DNA from: Marinomonas profundimaris
Lineage (GTDB): Bacteria; Pseudomonadota; Gammaproteobacteria; Pseudomonadales; Marinomonadaceae
DNA length: 64,000 bases
Assembly (NCBI RefSeq): GCF_000508165.1
Contig: NZ_AYOZ01000060.1
Coordinates: forward strand, 124,001 to 188,000
Direction: 5' to 3'
The translations under genes and the position numbers were made by a program. The notes below the pieces were generated by a model that was given only the letters and a program-made list of their open reading frames with translations, was not told the DNA's origin and ran no database searches. This document shows, in pieces, positions 45,074-55,802 of the stretch; within the stretch, counting starts at the first letter, position 1; every line of letters starts with the position of its first letter.

Positions 45074-45610
45074 ATGAAAATACTGTTCGACTTTCTTCCT
45101 ATTATTATCTTCTTTGTTGTTTATAAAATGACTGGCGATATCATCCTTGCAACAGCCGTACTGATCCCTGCGACATTACTTCAAGTTGGCTACACCTGGC
45201 TTAAACACAAAGCGATTGAAAAAATGCACCTTGTCTCTTTAGTATTGGTCGTATTGCTTGGTGGAGCGACGGTTCTAATGGGGAATGGCGACTTCATTAA
45301 ATGGAAGCCAACCATCGTAAACGGACTTTTTGCGATCGTCTTTTTTGGCAGCCAATTTGTTGGCGACAAAAATATCATTCAACGCATGATGGGCGATAAA
45401 ATTGAGCTTCCTTTCAAAGTATGGCGTACGCTTAATCTTGCATGGGTTTGCTTCTTTCTTGTTTCCGGCGTGACGAATATATACGTCGCGTTTTCTTACA
45501 GCGAAGAAATATGGGTCGATTTCAAATTGTTCGGACTATTAGGCATGACAGTTGTCTTTATTCTGCTACAAGGCATCTACCTTTCATCGCACTTACAAAA
45601 TAAGGAATAA
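45074..45610 (+). CDS. yciB: Inner membrane septation/envelope protein YciB
   Basis: A 178-residue membrane protein with five hydrophobic segments, matching the YciB/IspA septation protein A family ([44 protein letters not shown]-like [43 protein letters not shown]). It is linked to cell division and envelope integrity. ATG at 45074 fits the family N-terminus; the longer frame from 45014 does not. YciI follows after two bases. Confidence 0.92.
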   Translation: MKILFDFLPIIIFFVVYKMTGDIILATAVLIPATLLQVGYTWLKHKAIEKMHLVSLVLVVLLGGATVLMGNGDFIKWKPTIVNGLFAIVFFGSQFVGDKNIIQRMMGDKIELPFKVWRTLNLAWVCFFLVSGVTNIYVAFSYSEEIWVDFKLFGLLGMTVVFILLQGIYLSSHLQNKE

Positions 45611-45612
45611 CC

Positions 45613-45915
45613 ATGTTGTACTCAATTGTTGGCGAAGACGTTCCAAATAGCCTTAGCGCACGCCAAGCGGCTAGACCCGCTCATCTGGCTCGCCTAAATG
45701 AACTGAATGAAACCGGTCGCTTGATTTTAGCTGGCCCAAATCCAGCCATTGATTCTGATAATCCAGGTGATGCAGGCTTCACGGGCAGCGTGGTAATTGC
45801 GGAGTTTTCTAGTCTAGAAGAGGCGCAAGCATGGGCAAAAGCGGATCCATACATGGACGCTGGCGTTTATAAAAACGTGACGGTTAAGCCTTTCAAACAA
45901 GTTTTTCCAAACTGA
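45613..45915 (+). CDS. yciI: YciI family protein
   Basis: A 100-residue dimeric alpha-beta barrel protein of the YciI family ([61 protein letters not shown]). The conserved His and Asp are in the predicted active-site cleft; the reaction is not known. It is next to yciB as in many gammaproteobacteria. A rho-independent terminator follows. Confidence 0.92.
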   Translation: MLYSIVGEDVPNSLSARQAARPAHLARLNELNETGRLILAGPNPAIDSDNPGDAGFTGSVVIAEFSSLEEAQAWAKADPYMDAGVYKNVTVKPFKQVFPN

Positions 45916-45938
45916 TTACATACACCTCGAAAAATCGA

Positions 45939-45972
45939 AAAAAAATGCCGCTGACCCTCAGCGGCATTTTTT
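45939..45972. terminator. Bidirectional terminator after yciI
   Basis: AAAATGCCGCTGA pairs with CAGCGGCATTTT around CCCT, with A and T tracts on both sides (45939-45972). It serves convergent yciI and the SelW-like gene. Confidence 0.92.
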
Positions 45973-45987
45973 AGCGACTACATCACT

Positions 45988-46272
45988 TTAAGTTTTTTTA
46001 ACGTCTGAATGCCCTAAGTCTCGATCCGGGTCTATCACATCCCGCATTCTTTGCTTTAACACTTTTGCCTCAGGAAAACCGTCTTCCGCCTTTCGGCACC
46101 AGATTTCTTTACCATTTACCCTTATTTTAAAAATACCGCCTTGAGTCGGCAACAAGGTGACACTTTTAATGTCATCATCAAATGTTGTTAATAACTCTTG
46201 AGCCAACCATGCGGCGCGCAACATCCAACGACATAACGTACAATACTCAATTTCTACGACTGCGGTTCGCAT
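45988..46272 (-). CDS. SelW/Rdx family selenoprotein-like thioredoxin-fold protein
   Basis: A 94-residue protein of the SelT/SelW/SelH family. It has the redox CxxC motif as CTLC in VEIEYCTLCRWML, followed by the predicted thioredoxin-like fold with GGIFKIRVNG and AEDGFPEAKVLKQRMRDVI. Bacterial members use Cys instead of selenocysteine. The function is unknown. Divergent from ppiA; the terminator shared with yciI follows it. Confidence 0.85.
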   Translation of the reverse strand: MRTAVVEIEYCTLCRWMLRAAWLAQELLTTFDDDIKSVTLLPTQGGIFKIRVNGKEIWCRKAEDGFPEAKVLKQRMRDVIDPDRDLGHSDVKKT

Positions 46273-46363
46273 TCACTTTTTCTCCGAAAATTAGCCAAAA
46301 GCGCTTGGCACCTAATACCTAGCCCAATATTATTGGGCCTACATTAAATAAGGAAGTAGCACT

Positions 46364-46915
46364 ATGCGTAAAACTCTTATCACCAGCCTTGCCCTGCTTG
46401 CTTTTTGCACACAAGTAGAAGCAACAGAAGTCGATATTTTAACCAGTCAAGGCACTGTCCGTGTCGATCTGAACGACGAGGCCGCTCCAAAAACGGTTGC
46501 AAACTTCTTACGTTATGCTGATGAAGGTTTTTATAACGATACCATTTTTCACCGTGTGATTCGTGGCTTCATGGTGCAAGGGGGTGGGTTTACAAAAGAC
46601 CTAGAACGTAAAAAAACCCACCAAGCCGTTGCCTACGAAGGCGACAATGGATTAGCAAACAATCGCGGCACGCTTGCTATGGCCCGTACACAAGATCCAA
46701 ACAGCGCCACCTCGCAGTTTTTTATTAACCAAGTAGACAATGCCTTCTTAAATCATGGCTCTCGCGGCGGCGCTGGCTATACGGTATTTGGAACCGTTGT
46801 TTTAGGTATGGATATTGTGGATGACATTTCTGCGGTACCAACGTCAAATGTTGGCCCTTACCAAAATGTTCCAACCACACCTGTCGTGATTAAGAGCATA
46901 GTCCGTGTTAACTAG
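46364..46915 (+). CDS. ppiA: Peptidyl-prolyl cis-trans isomerase (cyclophilin), periplasmic type
   Basis: A 183-residue cyclophilin with a signal peptide (about residues 1-20, ending VEA) and the conserved [33 protein letters not shown] and [15 protein letters not shown]. It accelerates proline isomerisation in the periplasm. AAGGAAG lies about eight bases before the ATG. A 7-bp inverted repeat at 46322-46338 lies in the upstream region. The last codons overlap the mnmC start by 11 bases, implying coupled translation. Confidence 0.9.
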   Translation: MRKTLITSLALLAFCTQVEATEVDILTSQGTVRVDLNDEAAPKTVANFLRYADEGFYNDTIFHRVIRGFMVQGGGFTKDLERKKTHQAVAYEGDNGLANNRGTLAMARTQDPNSATSQFFINQVDNAFLNHGSRGGAGYTVFGTVVLGMDIVDDISAVPTSNVGPYQNVPTTPVVIKSIVRVN

Positions 46916-48908
46916 CTACCAATTAGATAAACCTTCATTAAGCTGGGGAGAAGATGGCGCGCCACACTCTAACCAGTTTGATGATGTGTATTTCGATAAA
47001 GAATCTGGATTAGAAGAAACACGCTATGTTTTTCTTCAACACAACCAGTTAGCCGAACGATGGAAAGCGTTTGAAAATACCGCTTTTGTGATCGCAGAAA
47101 CGGGGTTTGGCACAGGGTTAAATTTTCTTTGTGCTTGGCAAGATTTTTTAGTCGAAGCCCCCTGTGACAAGCAACTGCATTTCATTTCTGTCGAGAAATA
47201 TCCGCTCACAAAGGCCATGTTGAGTAATGCCCTTTCCATGTGGCCTTCTCTTAATCAACTCAGTCAGCAACTGATCGATGCTTACCCTGAAGTATGTCAC
47301 GGCTTTCATCGCATTGAACTTGAACAAGGAAGAGTCCAGCTGACACTTTGGTTTGGTGAAGCAGAAGAAGGCTTTGCAGCATTAAACGCCAACGTAGACG
47401 CGTGGTTTTTAGACGGTTTTGCGCCCAGCAAAAACCCAGAAATGTGGACTGACCGTTTATTCCAGCACATCCATCGCCTGAGTCATCAAGGCACGACGTG
47501 TGCCACATTTACCGCGGCAGGCATCGTTCGCCGAGGATTAAAAGAAGTCGGTTTTGATGTTAAAAAAGTCAAAGGCTTCGGTCATAAACGAGAAATGGTT
47601 GTAGGTGAATTAAGAGAAACATCCGCACCCATAACAAAACGCATGTCACAGGGCCAAGCTTGGTTCAACCTTCGCCAAGACAAAACAACAGAGGCAACTC
47701 ATGTCCTCGTAGTCGGTGCAGGGCTGGCTGGCGCCAACACCGCTTATGCACTTGCCAGCCAAGGCATCAACGTCACCGTATGGGAACAAGGCGATCGAAT
47801 TGCTTGCGGAGCATCCGGCAACCCACAAGGCATGCTCTATCCAAAACTAGCCTCTCAAGACACTCCTGGAAATCGCTTTTATTTGTCAGCCTATTTGCAC
47901 GCAACACGCCTGTATTCTCAATTAGACAAAAATAAATCGTTTTGGGATCCTTGTGGATTAATACAAATTCCAAAAAATGAGAAAGAAGCCGAGCGGTTTA
48001 AAAAATTGCTGAATGGAAAACTGTATCCAGAAGCCATTTTACAAGCGTCACAACAAAGAGCTGGCAGTTTATTGTTACCACTTTCTGGCTGGGTTGTATT
48101 GACTCAACTTTGTGACACCCTCTTGTCTCATGAAAAGATCAAGGTTTGCCTGAATACTAAGCTTGAAGACCTTTGCGCGATTAACTCCGAAGAACAAACA
48201 ACCCACTGGAAAGCCACCTCAAATACGACGGAGGCGATTTTCTCTCATGTCGTATTGTGTACGGCAAATGATACAAAACACCTCGACATCGCACCAGAAA
48301 CACCCGCGCATTCTATTCGTGGTCAGGTGTCGTTTATTGATATCAAAAAAGCTAAGGCCGCCTGTACATTAGCAGGAGAAGCTGACAAGAAAACAGACAT
48401 CGACAAGGTGTTATGTGAGTTCGGCTACGTTTCGCCATCTATTAATGGCTTACTGCATTTTGGGTCAACCTATGATTTAAAAGACGAAGACAATCAAGTA
48501 AGAGAGGAAGGGCATAAGCGAAACTTATCGATTTTAGAAAGCCTGCTTGTCGTACCAAAGGGAACCTTCGACAGTAAAGCCTGTGGTGGGCGCGTTTCAT
48601 TTCGTTGTGCCGTACCTGATTACACGCCAATCGTAGGGCCAGTGCAGACAGATCAGATATATCAGCAAGCTTACGCAGAGCTCAGTAAAAATGCGAAATG
48701 GCAGTCAGATGACATAATGGAGCCAACCAAACAGCTTTATATAAACATTGGACATGGATCAAGAGGCTTAATATCGACACCTTTAAGTGGCAGTTATATC
48801 GCCAACTTAATACTCGGTACGCCGTCTCCTTTAGAACAAGAAGTCAGCCATAAATTGCACCCAAGTCGTTTTATCGTCCGAGATTTAAAACGCAGCCAAG
48901 CTCACTGA
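46905..48908 (+). CDS. mnmC: tRNA mnm5s2U biosynthesis bifunctional protein MnmC
   Basis: A 667-residue bifunctional enzyme. The N-terminal methyltransferase (MnmC2, about 1-250; [38 protein letters not shown]) and C-terminal FAD-dependent oxidoreductase (MnmC1, about 265-660; [32 protein letters not shown]) convert cmnm5U to mnm5U at position 34 of tRNAs. The start is GTG at 46905, overlapping ppiA. Length is normal. Confidence 0.93.
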   Translation: MLTSYQLDKPSLSWGEDGAPHSNQFDDVYFDKESGLEETRYVFLQHNQLAERWKAFENTAFVIAETGFGTGLNFLCAWQDFLVEAPCDKQLHFISVEKYPLTKAMLSNALSMWPSLNQLSQQLIDAYPEVCHGFHRIELEQGRVQLTLWFGEAEEGFAALNANVDAWFLDGFAPSKNPEMWTDRLFQHIHRLSHQGTTCATFTAAGIVRRGLKEVGFDVKKVKGFGHKREMVVGELRETSAPITKRMSQGQAWFNLRQDKTTEATHVLVVGAGLAGANTAYALASQGINVTVWEQGDRIACGASGNPQGMLYPKLASQDTPGNRFYLSAYLHATRLYSQLDKNKSFWDPCGLIQIPKNEKEAERFKKLLNGKLYPEAILQASQQRAGSLLLPLSGWVVLTQLCDTLLSHEKIKVCLNTKLEDLCAINSEEQTTHWKATSNTTEAIFSHVVLCTANDTKHLDIAPETPAHSIRGQVSFIDIKKAKAACTLAGEADKKTDIDKVLCEFGYVSPSINGLLHFGSTYDLKDEDNQVREEGHKRNLSILESLLVVPKGTFDSKACGGRVSFRCAVPDYTPIVGPVQTDQIYQQAYAELSKNAKWQSDDIMEPTKQLYINIGHGSRGLISTPLSGSYIANLILGTPSPLEQEVSHKLHPSRFIVRDLKRSQAH

Positions 48909-48917
48909 CCGTGCTTA

Positions 48918-48955
48918 GCCTACATTGAGTCCGAAATACTGACCCAATGTAGAGC
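48918..48955. terminator. Hairpin between mnmC and a convergent hypothetical gene
   Basis: GCCTACATTG and CAATGTAGAGC pair around a central loop (48918-48955), with an extended stem including GTC/GAC. A TTTATTT run follows on the plus strand. It probably terminates mnmC. Confidence 0.6.
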
Positions 48956-48970
48956 TTTATTTACAGCGAA

Positions 48971-49300
48971 TTACAGTTCAAACAGCTCGCAAGCGCTTGG
49001 AATAAGATCCGCAAAACGATTTAATGTTTGAGGACGATAAACGTATTGATTCAGCTCAGGCAACAAAGTCCGCAACTTATTGCTTAGCTGCATCAGACTT
49101 GGATTCATTGGCTCATAAGAATACACGTGATCCTGTAGACTTAACTTATGCAATTCATCCAGCTCATCTTGCAATATGCCTTTCATCGCAAAAAAATGGT
49201 CTTTTTGATTAATATCGTTCGTTTCCCAATAGGCATCAGAAAGCACTTCGTTTAATTCATAAAATATATGTAATGCATCGCCAACATTTTTTTCAGACAT
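48971..49300 (-). CDS. Conserved hypothetical protein
   Basis: A 109-residue polar helical protein with no signal peptide or membrane segment (NVGDALHIFYELNEVLSDAYWE, MQLSNKLRTLLPELNQYVYRPQ). ATG at 49300 is chosen because GGAGAT lies about seven bases before it; the longer frame to 49330 has no ribosome binding site. I do not recognise a family; it looks like a short conserved protein of related marine bacteria. Divergent from cysE. Confidence 0.6.
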   Translation of the reverse strand: MSEKNVGDALHIFYELNEVLSDAYWETNDINQKDHFFAMKGILQDELDELHKLSLQDHVYSYEPMNPSLMQLSNKLRTLLPELNQYVYRPQTLNRFADLIPSACELFEL

Positions 49301-49404
49301 GTTATCTCCAACTTTTTGGGCAATCTTCACATTGCCCCTTGTAATGTTTAACCCTAACCCTATAACCTACATTCTAAACTTGAACCAATAAAGGTGCATA
49401 CCCC

Positions 49405-50232
49405 TTGAGTACAACAATGCGTCATGCCGTGACTTCTGACAATCTATGGCAATCTATGCAGGCAGAAGCAGATAAGCTAGCAAAAGATGAACCTATTTTA
49501 GCCAGTTACTTTAACACCACTATATTACGCCATGATTCATTGTGTTCTGCATTAAGCTTTTTGCTCGCCAGTAAACTCGATAGCATCTCTATTCCCGCCA
49601 TGGTCTTACGAGAAGTATTCGAAGAAGCGATGGCAGACAGTCACTCTGGCATTGTCAGGTGCATCGAGCAAGATATTTTAGCGATAAAAGAAAGGGATGC
49701 CGCTTGCGACACACTAACAACACCACTGTTGTTTTTTAAAGGTTTCCACGCATTACAAACGTATCGTGTGGCAAACTGGCTGTGGAAGAGCAATCGAAAA
49801 AGCTTAGCTTTGTATCTTCAAGGGCAAATGTCGATGGTGTTTAGTGTCGATATTCACCCAGCGGCCACCATTGGCTGTGGCGTTATGTTAGACCACGCAA
49901 CCGGCCTTGTGGTTGGTGAAACCTGCGTTATTGAAGACAACGTGTCGATTTTGCAATCCGTTACGCTGGGCGGAACAGGCAAAGAACACGGCGATCGACA
50001 TCCCAAAATTCGTTCTGGCGTACTCATTGGTGCGGGGGCGAAAATATTGGGCAACATCGAAGTGGGCGTCGGCGCCAAAATAGGCGCAGGAAGCGTGGTA
50101 TTAGAAGCGGTTGAGCATCATACGACCGTTGCTGGCGTACCCGCGAAAGTCGTCGGTCGTAACACCGAAGAAGAACCCGCCTTGGAAATGGATCACAATA
50201 TCAATCATTGCCTTCGAGATTGTTCAAAATAA
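49405..50232 (+). CDS. cysE: Serine O-acetyltransferase CysE
   Basis: A 275-residue trimeric hexapeptide acyltransferase that makes O-acetylserine for cysteine synthesis. The N-terminal helical domain precedes the left-handed beta helix with HPAATIGCGVMLDHATGLVVGET, GGTGKEHGDRHPKI and IGAGSVVLE, which include the catalytic His. The start is probably TTG at 49405 because GGTG lies about eight bases upstream; the next in-frame ATG (49417) is too far. It converges on the YheU-family gene. Confidence 0.92.
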   Translation: MSTTMRHAVTSDNLWQSMQAEADKLAKDEPILASYFNTTILRHDSLCSALSFLLASKLDSISIPAMVLREVFEEAMADSHSGIVRCIEQDILAIKERDAACDTLTTPLLFFKGFHALQTYRVANWLWKSNRKSLALYLQGQMSMVFSVDIHPAATIGCGVMLDHATGLVVGETCVIEDNVSILQSVTLGGTGKEHGDRHPKIRSGVLIGAGAKILGNIEVGVGAKIGAGSVVLEAVEHHTTVAGVPAKVVGRNTEEEPALEMDHNINHCLRDCSK

Positions 50233-50262
50233 CCCATCACTTTGACTGATATCTACCCAACC

Positions 50263-50292
50263 CCATTACGATCTCACATGAGATCGTAATGG
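50263..50292. other. Hairpin spanning the stop codon of the YheU-family gene
   Basis: A perfect 13-bp stem, CCATTACGATCTC (50263-50275) and GAGATCGTAATGG (50280-50292), with a 4-base loop. It overlaps the stop codon at 50274-50276. No clear T tract on either side. It lies between convergent cysE and the YheU-family gene. Confidence 0.6.
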
Positions 50293-50510
50293 CTTAATGC
50301 GTCTTTTGGCACCATCTTGATAGTTTCACTTTCCGTATCGAATAACAGCACGGCTTCCCCTTTCTTTAAAGACAGTAATGCTTGCTCTCGCTTTTGCGCC
50401 GAAGATAATTCATAGTCACCGTAATCGGTGCCATCTCGCGATACAATATCGTCCAATATGGTTTCCAAGGTGTCTGGTGCCAATGAGTCGTAAGGAATTA
50501 ACGTATCCAA
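50274..50510 (-). CDS. YheU family (UPF0270) protein
   Basis: A 78-residue protein that matches E. coli YheU (LIPYDSLAPDTLE--LDDIVSRDGTDYGDYE, KKGEAVLLFD). The function is unknown. It starts directly after the ligA stop codon (50511-50513), so the two genes are surely cotranscribed. Its stop codon sits in a hairpin. Confidence 0.85.
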   Translation of the reverse strand: MDTLIPYDSLAPDTLETILDDIVSRDGTDYGDYELSSAQKREQALLSLKKGEAVLLFDTESETIKMVPKDALSHYDLM

Positions 50511-52550
<2,040 letters not shown>

Positions 52551-52587
52551 CTAACTCGACGTATTTTCTTTAACTTGTGTCTAAAAC

Positions 52588-52613
52588 AATCAAGGCCCCT
52601 TAGGGCCCTGATT
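52588..52613 (-). terminator. Hairpin between zipA and ligA
   Basis: An 11-bp stem with one mismatch (AATCAAGGCCC at 52588-52598, GGGCCCTGATT at 52603-52613) and a 4-base loop. On the minus strand it begins four bases after the zipA stop codon and is followed by GTTTT. It may attenuate or end transcription between zipA and ligA. Confidence 0.65.
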
Positions 52614-52617
52614 CATC

Positions 52618-53640
52618 TTACTGTTTGTTGCGCATTAACCGTCGGCGCTCAAAATCTCTTATTCGTTGACGACAATGGGCAATGGTTTGATCACTCATCG
52701 GCGTCCGGCGTTCGTCACGAAGCTCACCACCAAGGTTACGAACCAATGTCTGAGCCGTTTCAAGCATAAAATCAAACGCTTTCATGCTGTTTTTAGGCCC
52801 TGGCAGCCCCATGAAAAAGCTCACACCAGGACAATCATTTTCGCCCATGGTTTCTAAATCAAACGTACCAGGCTCGATCGCATTTGCCATGCTAAATTGC
52901 ACTCTGCCGCGATCAAAGCCATCTTCATGACGGTGGAAAATATCCATTTCGCCATAACGCATTCCGCAATTCAAAATCAGTTGAAGCAACTCCATTCCGG
53001 AGAAATTTTGACCTTCTGGCGAAAAGATATTAATAACGATGACTTCTTCGATTTCAGCAATACTGTCATCCTCTTCAACATCGTCATCCATATCATCAAC
53101 AATTCCCTGCGGGGTTATTTGACCAATGTCGACTTCAGAATAGCTGCGCTCATAATCTACATCATCATGATTGTCTGCGTGATTTGCAGAAGAGTCGACG
53201 GCAAAATCAAGATCCAACTCATCTTGCTCGTAAAAACCATCATCCGAATAATTTTGCTCAGACACCGCAGAATCACCAAAATCGCGATCAGGCACCAAAG
53301 ACGCAAGCTCATCAAGGTGCATTTCTTCACCGCGATCCAACACCGGTCCAGAGTCCACTTTATGAGGCACTTCCGTCAAAGGAGACTTGGCGGTTTTTCT
53401 CGCATTTTCAAAAGCGTTCACCATAAGATCTGGCGACGACTTATCATTGGAAGACGCCTTACCGTATCCTGCTGTCGTGGGTTGTATTAAAGCATCATCT
53501 GGCTCATCAAGATCAGTGAAGTCATCTTCTGCTTGAGCATATTCCTGCCCTTTTTTGTATCGACGAAATCCATCTATGAGGATAACGACAATAATGACGA
53601 CCCCAATCAAGATTAGCCACTCACGCAAGCTAAATTCCAT
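52618..53640 (-). CDS. zipA: Cell division protein ZipA
   Basis: A 340-residue divisome protein. The N-terminal membrane helix (residues 5-25, FSLREWLILIGVVIIVVILI) is followed by a short basic segment and a long acidic linker (about 35-200). The C-terminal FtsZ-binding domain (about 205-335) contains NIFSPEGQNFSGMELLQ and GVSFFMGLPGP. ZipA tethers FtsZ to the inner membrane at the septum. It lies between ccmI and ligA; the usual smc neighbour of zipA is not here. Confidence 0.93.
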   Translation of the reverse strand: MEFSLREWLILIGVVIIVVILIDGFRRYKKGQEYAQAEDDFTDLDEPDDALIQPTTAGYGKASSNDKSSPDLMVNAFENARKTAKSPLTEVPHKVDSGPVLDRGEEMHLDELASLVPDRDFGDSAVSEQNYSDDGFYEQDELDLDFAVDSSANHADNHDDVDYERSYSEVDIGQITPQGIVDDMDDDVEEDDSIAEIEEVIVINIFSPEGQNFSGMELLQLILNCGMRYGEMDIFHRHEDGFDRGRVQFSMANAIEPGTFDLETMGENDCPGVSFFMGLPGPKNSMKAFDFMLETAQTLVRNLGGELRDERRTPMSDQTIAHCRQRIRDFERRRLMRNKQ

Positions 53641-53705
53641 TACATATTCCGAATAGCATCAATTAAAGTTGACTGTATTATCAAACGAAGCGGCTTAGGA
53701 TTCAA

Positions 53706-54887
53706 TTATAAGGCCACATTGATTACGAAAATCTCTTTATGATTTGTAACTAAACCACTCTTTATGCCTATTATTCGACCTTTTGTCAGGTCGCTATCAT
53801 TAATATTCGACAATTTCACAATGAGGTCGACTTTATCAACCTCTGCCAAGGTAGCCGTTGGCATCAACTCATCCAGATTGGTTAATAAGATTGGCTGCTC
53901 TAAATCTTCTGGAAATACCCTTTGAATCGCCACGGGCATTTTCTGCCCTTTGGCCAACGCGTACACCAACAAAACATCATTTTTTTGCCAATGAAGCGCT
54001 TTTTTATCCCATTCAATTTTTACCGCTAGCTGATGTGTAATAATCGGAGCAACTTGCTGATAATTTATTTTTCCCGCTTCTCTGGCTTTAGCAATGGCGG
54101 ACAATAACGCCAGCCGCTCGGATGAATTCGCGTTATACCGAATGGCTTCTTGCCAAGCTAACACGGCTCCCAAATAGTTTTTCTGATCAAATTCAGCCAC
54201 TCCTTTTAAACCAAGTGTTGTGGCTTCAGTGGGGTTCTGCTCAAGAATCGAATCCACCACACCTTTCATTTTTGACGAACTCTGATTGCCATTCGCGTAG
54301 AAAATCGCTTGAGCGTACTCAACTAATAAATTCACTCGACCATCGGCGTCTCTTGACAGTATTTCAAGCGCCTTCTCAAAAGCCAGCACTGCGTCTTTGT
54401 AACGCCCCGCACTCACATTGTCAGTCGCTTCATAATACCAATCTTCCGCGCCACCATAGCGGCGACTACGATACTGAAGAAAGTCACTTATTTTTTGTGG
54501 CGTTAGACGCTGCGCTTGTAAATCTTCCGTAAACCGAACTTCTTTTGCGTAGCCCATGTATTGGTACAGATTCACACTGCCCAGAATAACAGCGCTCACA
54601 ACAACGAGCATAACGCGTTGGGCTAATGGAGCACCCAAATAAAATGTGCGTTTTTTATTGAGTTCTAACCGCGTACTTTCATGATCTACGTCTTGCAAAA
54701 GCTGTGTCGACTCACTGGCCGTTAGTCGCCCAGCCTCTTGCTCTTCTGCAATTTCTTGTCGGCGAATACGATCAAACGCTCGTCGCTCTTGACCTTCCAA
54801 AGCACCAAGGCGCTTAAGAACCAAGCGATACAGACAAAAGAAGCTCAAAGCGATCATCGCGGCCATCACTAAATACGCCACCATCAT
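53706..54887 (-). CDS. ccmI: Cytochrome c biogenesis protein CcmI
   Basis: A 393-residue protein of cytochrome c maturation system I. It has two N-terminal membrane helices (about 2-22 and 90-108) separated by a cytoplasmic loop, and a periplasmic TPR-containing region (about 150-270) that binds apocytochrome c. The start overlaps the ccmH stop (ATGA overlap). It is the last gene of the ccm operon; zipA follows on the same strand. Confidence 0.9.
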   Translation of the reverse strand: MMVAYLVMAAMIALSFFCLYRLVLKRLGALEGQERRAFDRIRRQEIAEEQEAGRLTASESTQLLQDVDHESTRLELNKKRTFYLGAPLAQRVMLVVVSAVILGSVNLYQYMGYAKEVRFTEDLQAQRLTPQKISDFLQYRSRRYGGAEDWYYEATDNVSAGRYKDAVLAFEKALEILSRDADGRVNLLVEYAQAIFYANGNQSSSKMKGVVDSILEQNPTEATTLGLKGVAEFDQKNYLGAVLAWQEAIRYNANSSERLALLSAIAKAREAGKINYQQVAPIITHQLAVKIEWDKKALHWQKNDVLLVYALAKGQKMPVAIQRVFPEDLEQPILLTNLDELMPTATLAEVDKVDLIVKLSNINDSDLTKGRIIGIKSGLVTNHKEIFVINVAL

Positions 54888-55294
54888 GATGATAGTCCTC
54901 GTTTTTTACGGTTGGCTATAATCACAGAGGCAAAAATAATGACACCTAAGCCAAGCAAGATAAAAGGCCCATACCAGAGTACGAAAGTCGCAGAAGAATG
55001 CCGAGGACGATACAGAACAAACTCGCCATAACGAGCCACCATATACTCCACAATCTCCTGATCTGTTTTACCTTGCTCAATCATATGATGGACCTGCTCG
55101 CGCAAATCAACAGCAATTCCAGACCCTGAATCGGCCAAATTTTGATTCTGACATTTAGGGCAACGCAGCTCTTCAACCAAACTTTGATAGCGGGTTTGAT
55201 TTAATGCTGAACCAAACGACATCAATTCCTCCGCCATGCTAGGTAAAGTCAATCCCAAGGCGATCAATAAAAAAGACCATCGAACAAAAGTCAT
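54884..55294 (-). CDS. ccmH: Cytochrome c-type biogenesis protein CcmH
   Basis: A 136-residue protein with a signal sequence (TFVRWSFLLIALGLTLPSMA), the redox motif LRCPKCQNQ and a C-terminal membrane helix. CcmH reduces apocytochrome c cysteines and works in haem ligation with CcmF. ATG at 55294 is chosen because it overlaps the ccmG stop (ATGA); the longer frame to 55321 would intrude into ccmG. Confidence 0.92.
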   Translation of the reverse strand: MTFVRWSFLLIALGLTLPSMAEELMSFGSALNQTRYQSLVEELRCPKCQNQNLADSGSGIAVDLREQVHHMIEQGKTDQEIVEYMVARYGEFVLYRPRHSSATFVLWYGPFILLGLGVIIFASVIIANRKKRGLSS

Positions 55295-55800
55295 TTTAAA
55301 TAGCCTTTTATCACGGGCCAATTCTCGGTGTTAATCACACCTTGGTGACGATAAACAATCAAGCCAGAGCCATCCACCACGAATGTTTCTGGCGCCCCCG
55401 TCACGCCCATGTCCACACCAAAATGTCCCATTTCATCCATTAATACAGATTCATATGGATTGCCTTTCTGCGCTAACCACTGCTCTGCTCGGCTTTTGTT
55501 ATCCTTGTAATCTATCCCAAGAATCGGAATGCCTTGATCTGCTAACTCAATCAAAAAAGGGTGCTCTAAATGACACGCAGGACACCAGGTTCCCCAAAAA
55601 TTAATCAGATACGGACGACTAGGTAAATCGTTCTGCGTAACCAACTGGTCTGTTGTCAACGAAACCAATTTAAAATCCGGGACCTTATTCCCCACAAGAG
55701 CGGAAGGCATGTATTGCGTATTTTTACCCAATTGAAGATAGAAAATAGCCCCCAACACCAGAAAAAAAACAAACGGTATAAAAAACAATGTTTTACGCAT
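55291..55800 (-). CDS. ccmG: Thiol:disulfide interchange protein DsbE/CcmG
   Basis: A 169-residue membrane-anchored thioredoxin-like protein. An N-terminal helix (about 5-22) is followed by the thioredoxin fold with the active site WCPAC in INFWGTWCPACHLEHP. It delivers reducing equivalents to CcmH or apocytochrome c. It starts two bases after the ccmF stop. Confidence 0.94.
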   Translation of the reverse strand: MRKTLFFIPFVFFLVLGAIFYLQLGKNTQYMPSALVGNKVPDFKLVSLTTDQLVTQNDLPSRPYLINFWGTWCPACHLEHPFLIELADQGIPILGIDYKDNKSRAEQWLAQKGNPYESVLMDEMGHFGVDMGVTGAPETFVVDGSGLIVYRHQGVINTENWPVIKGYLK

Positions 55801-55802
55801 TA

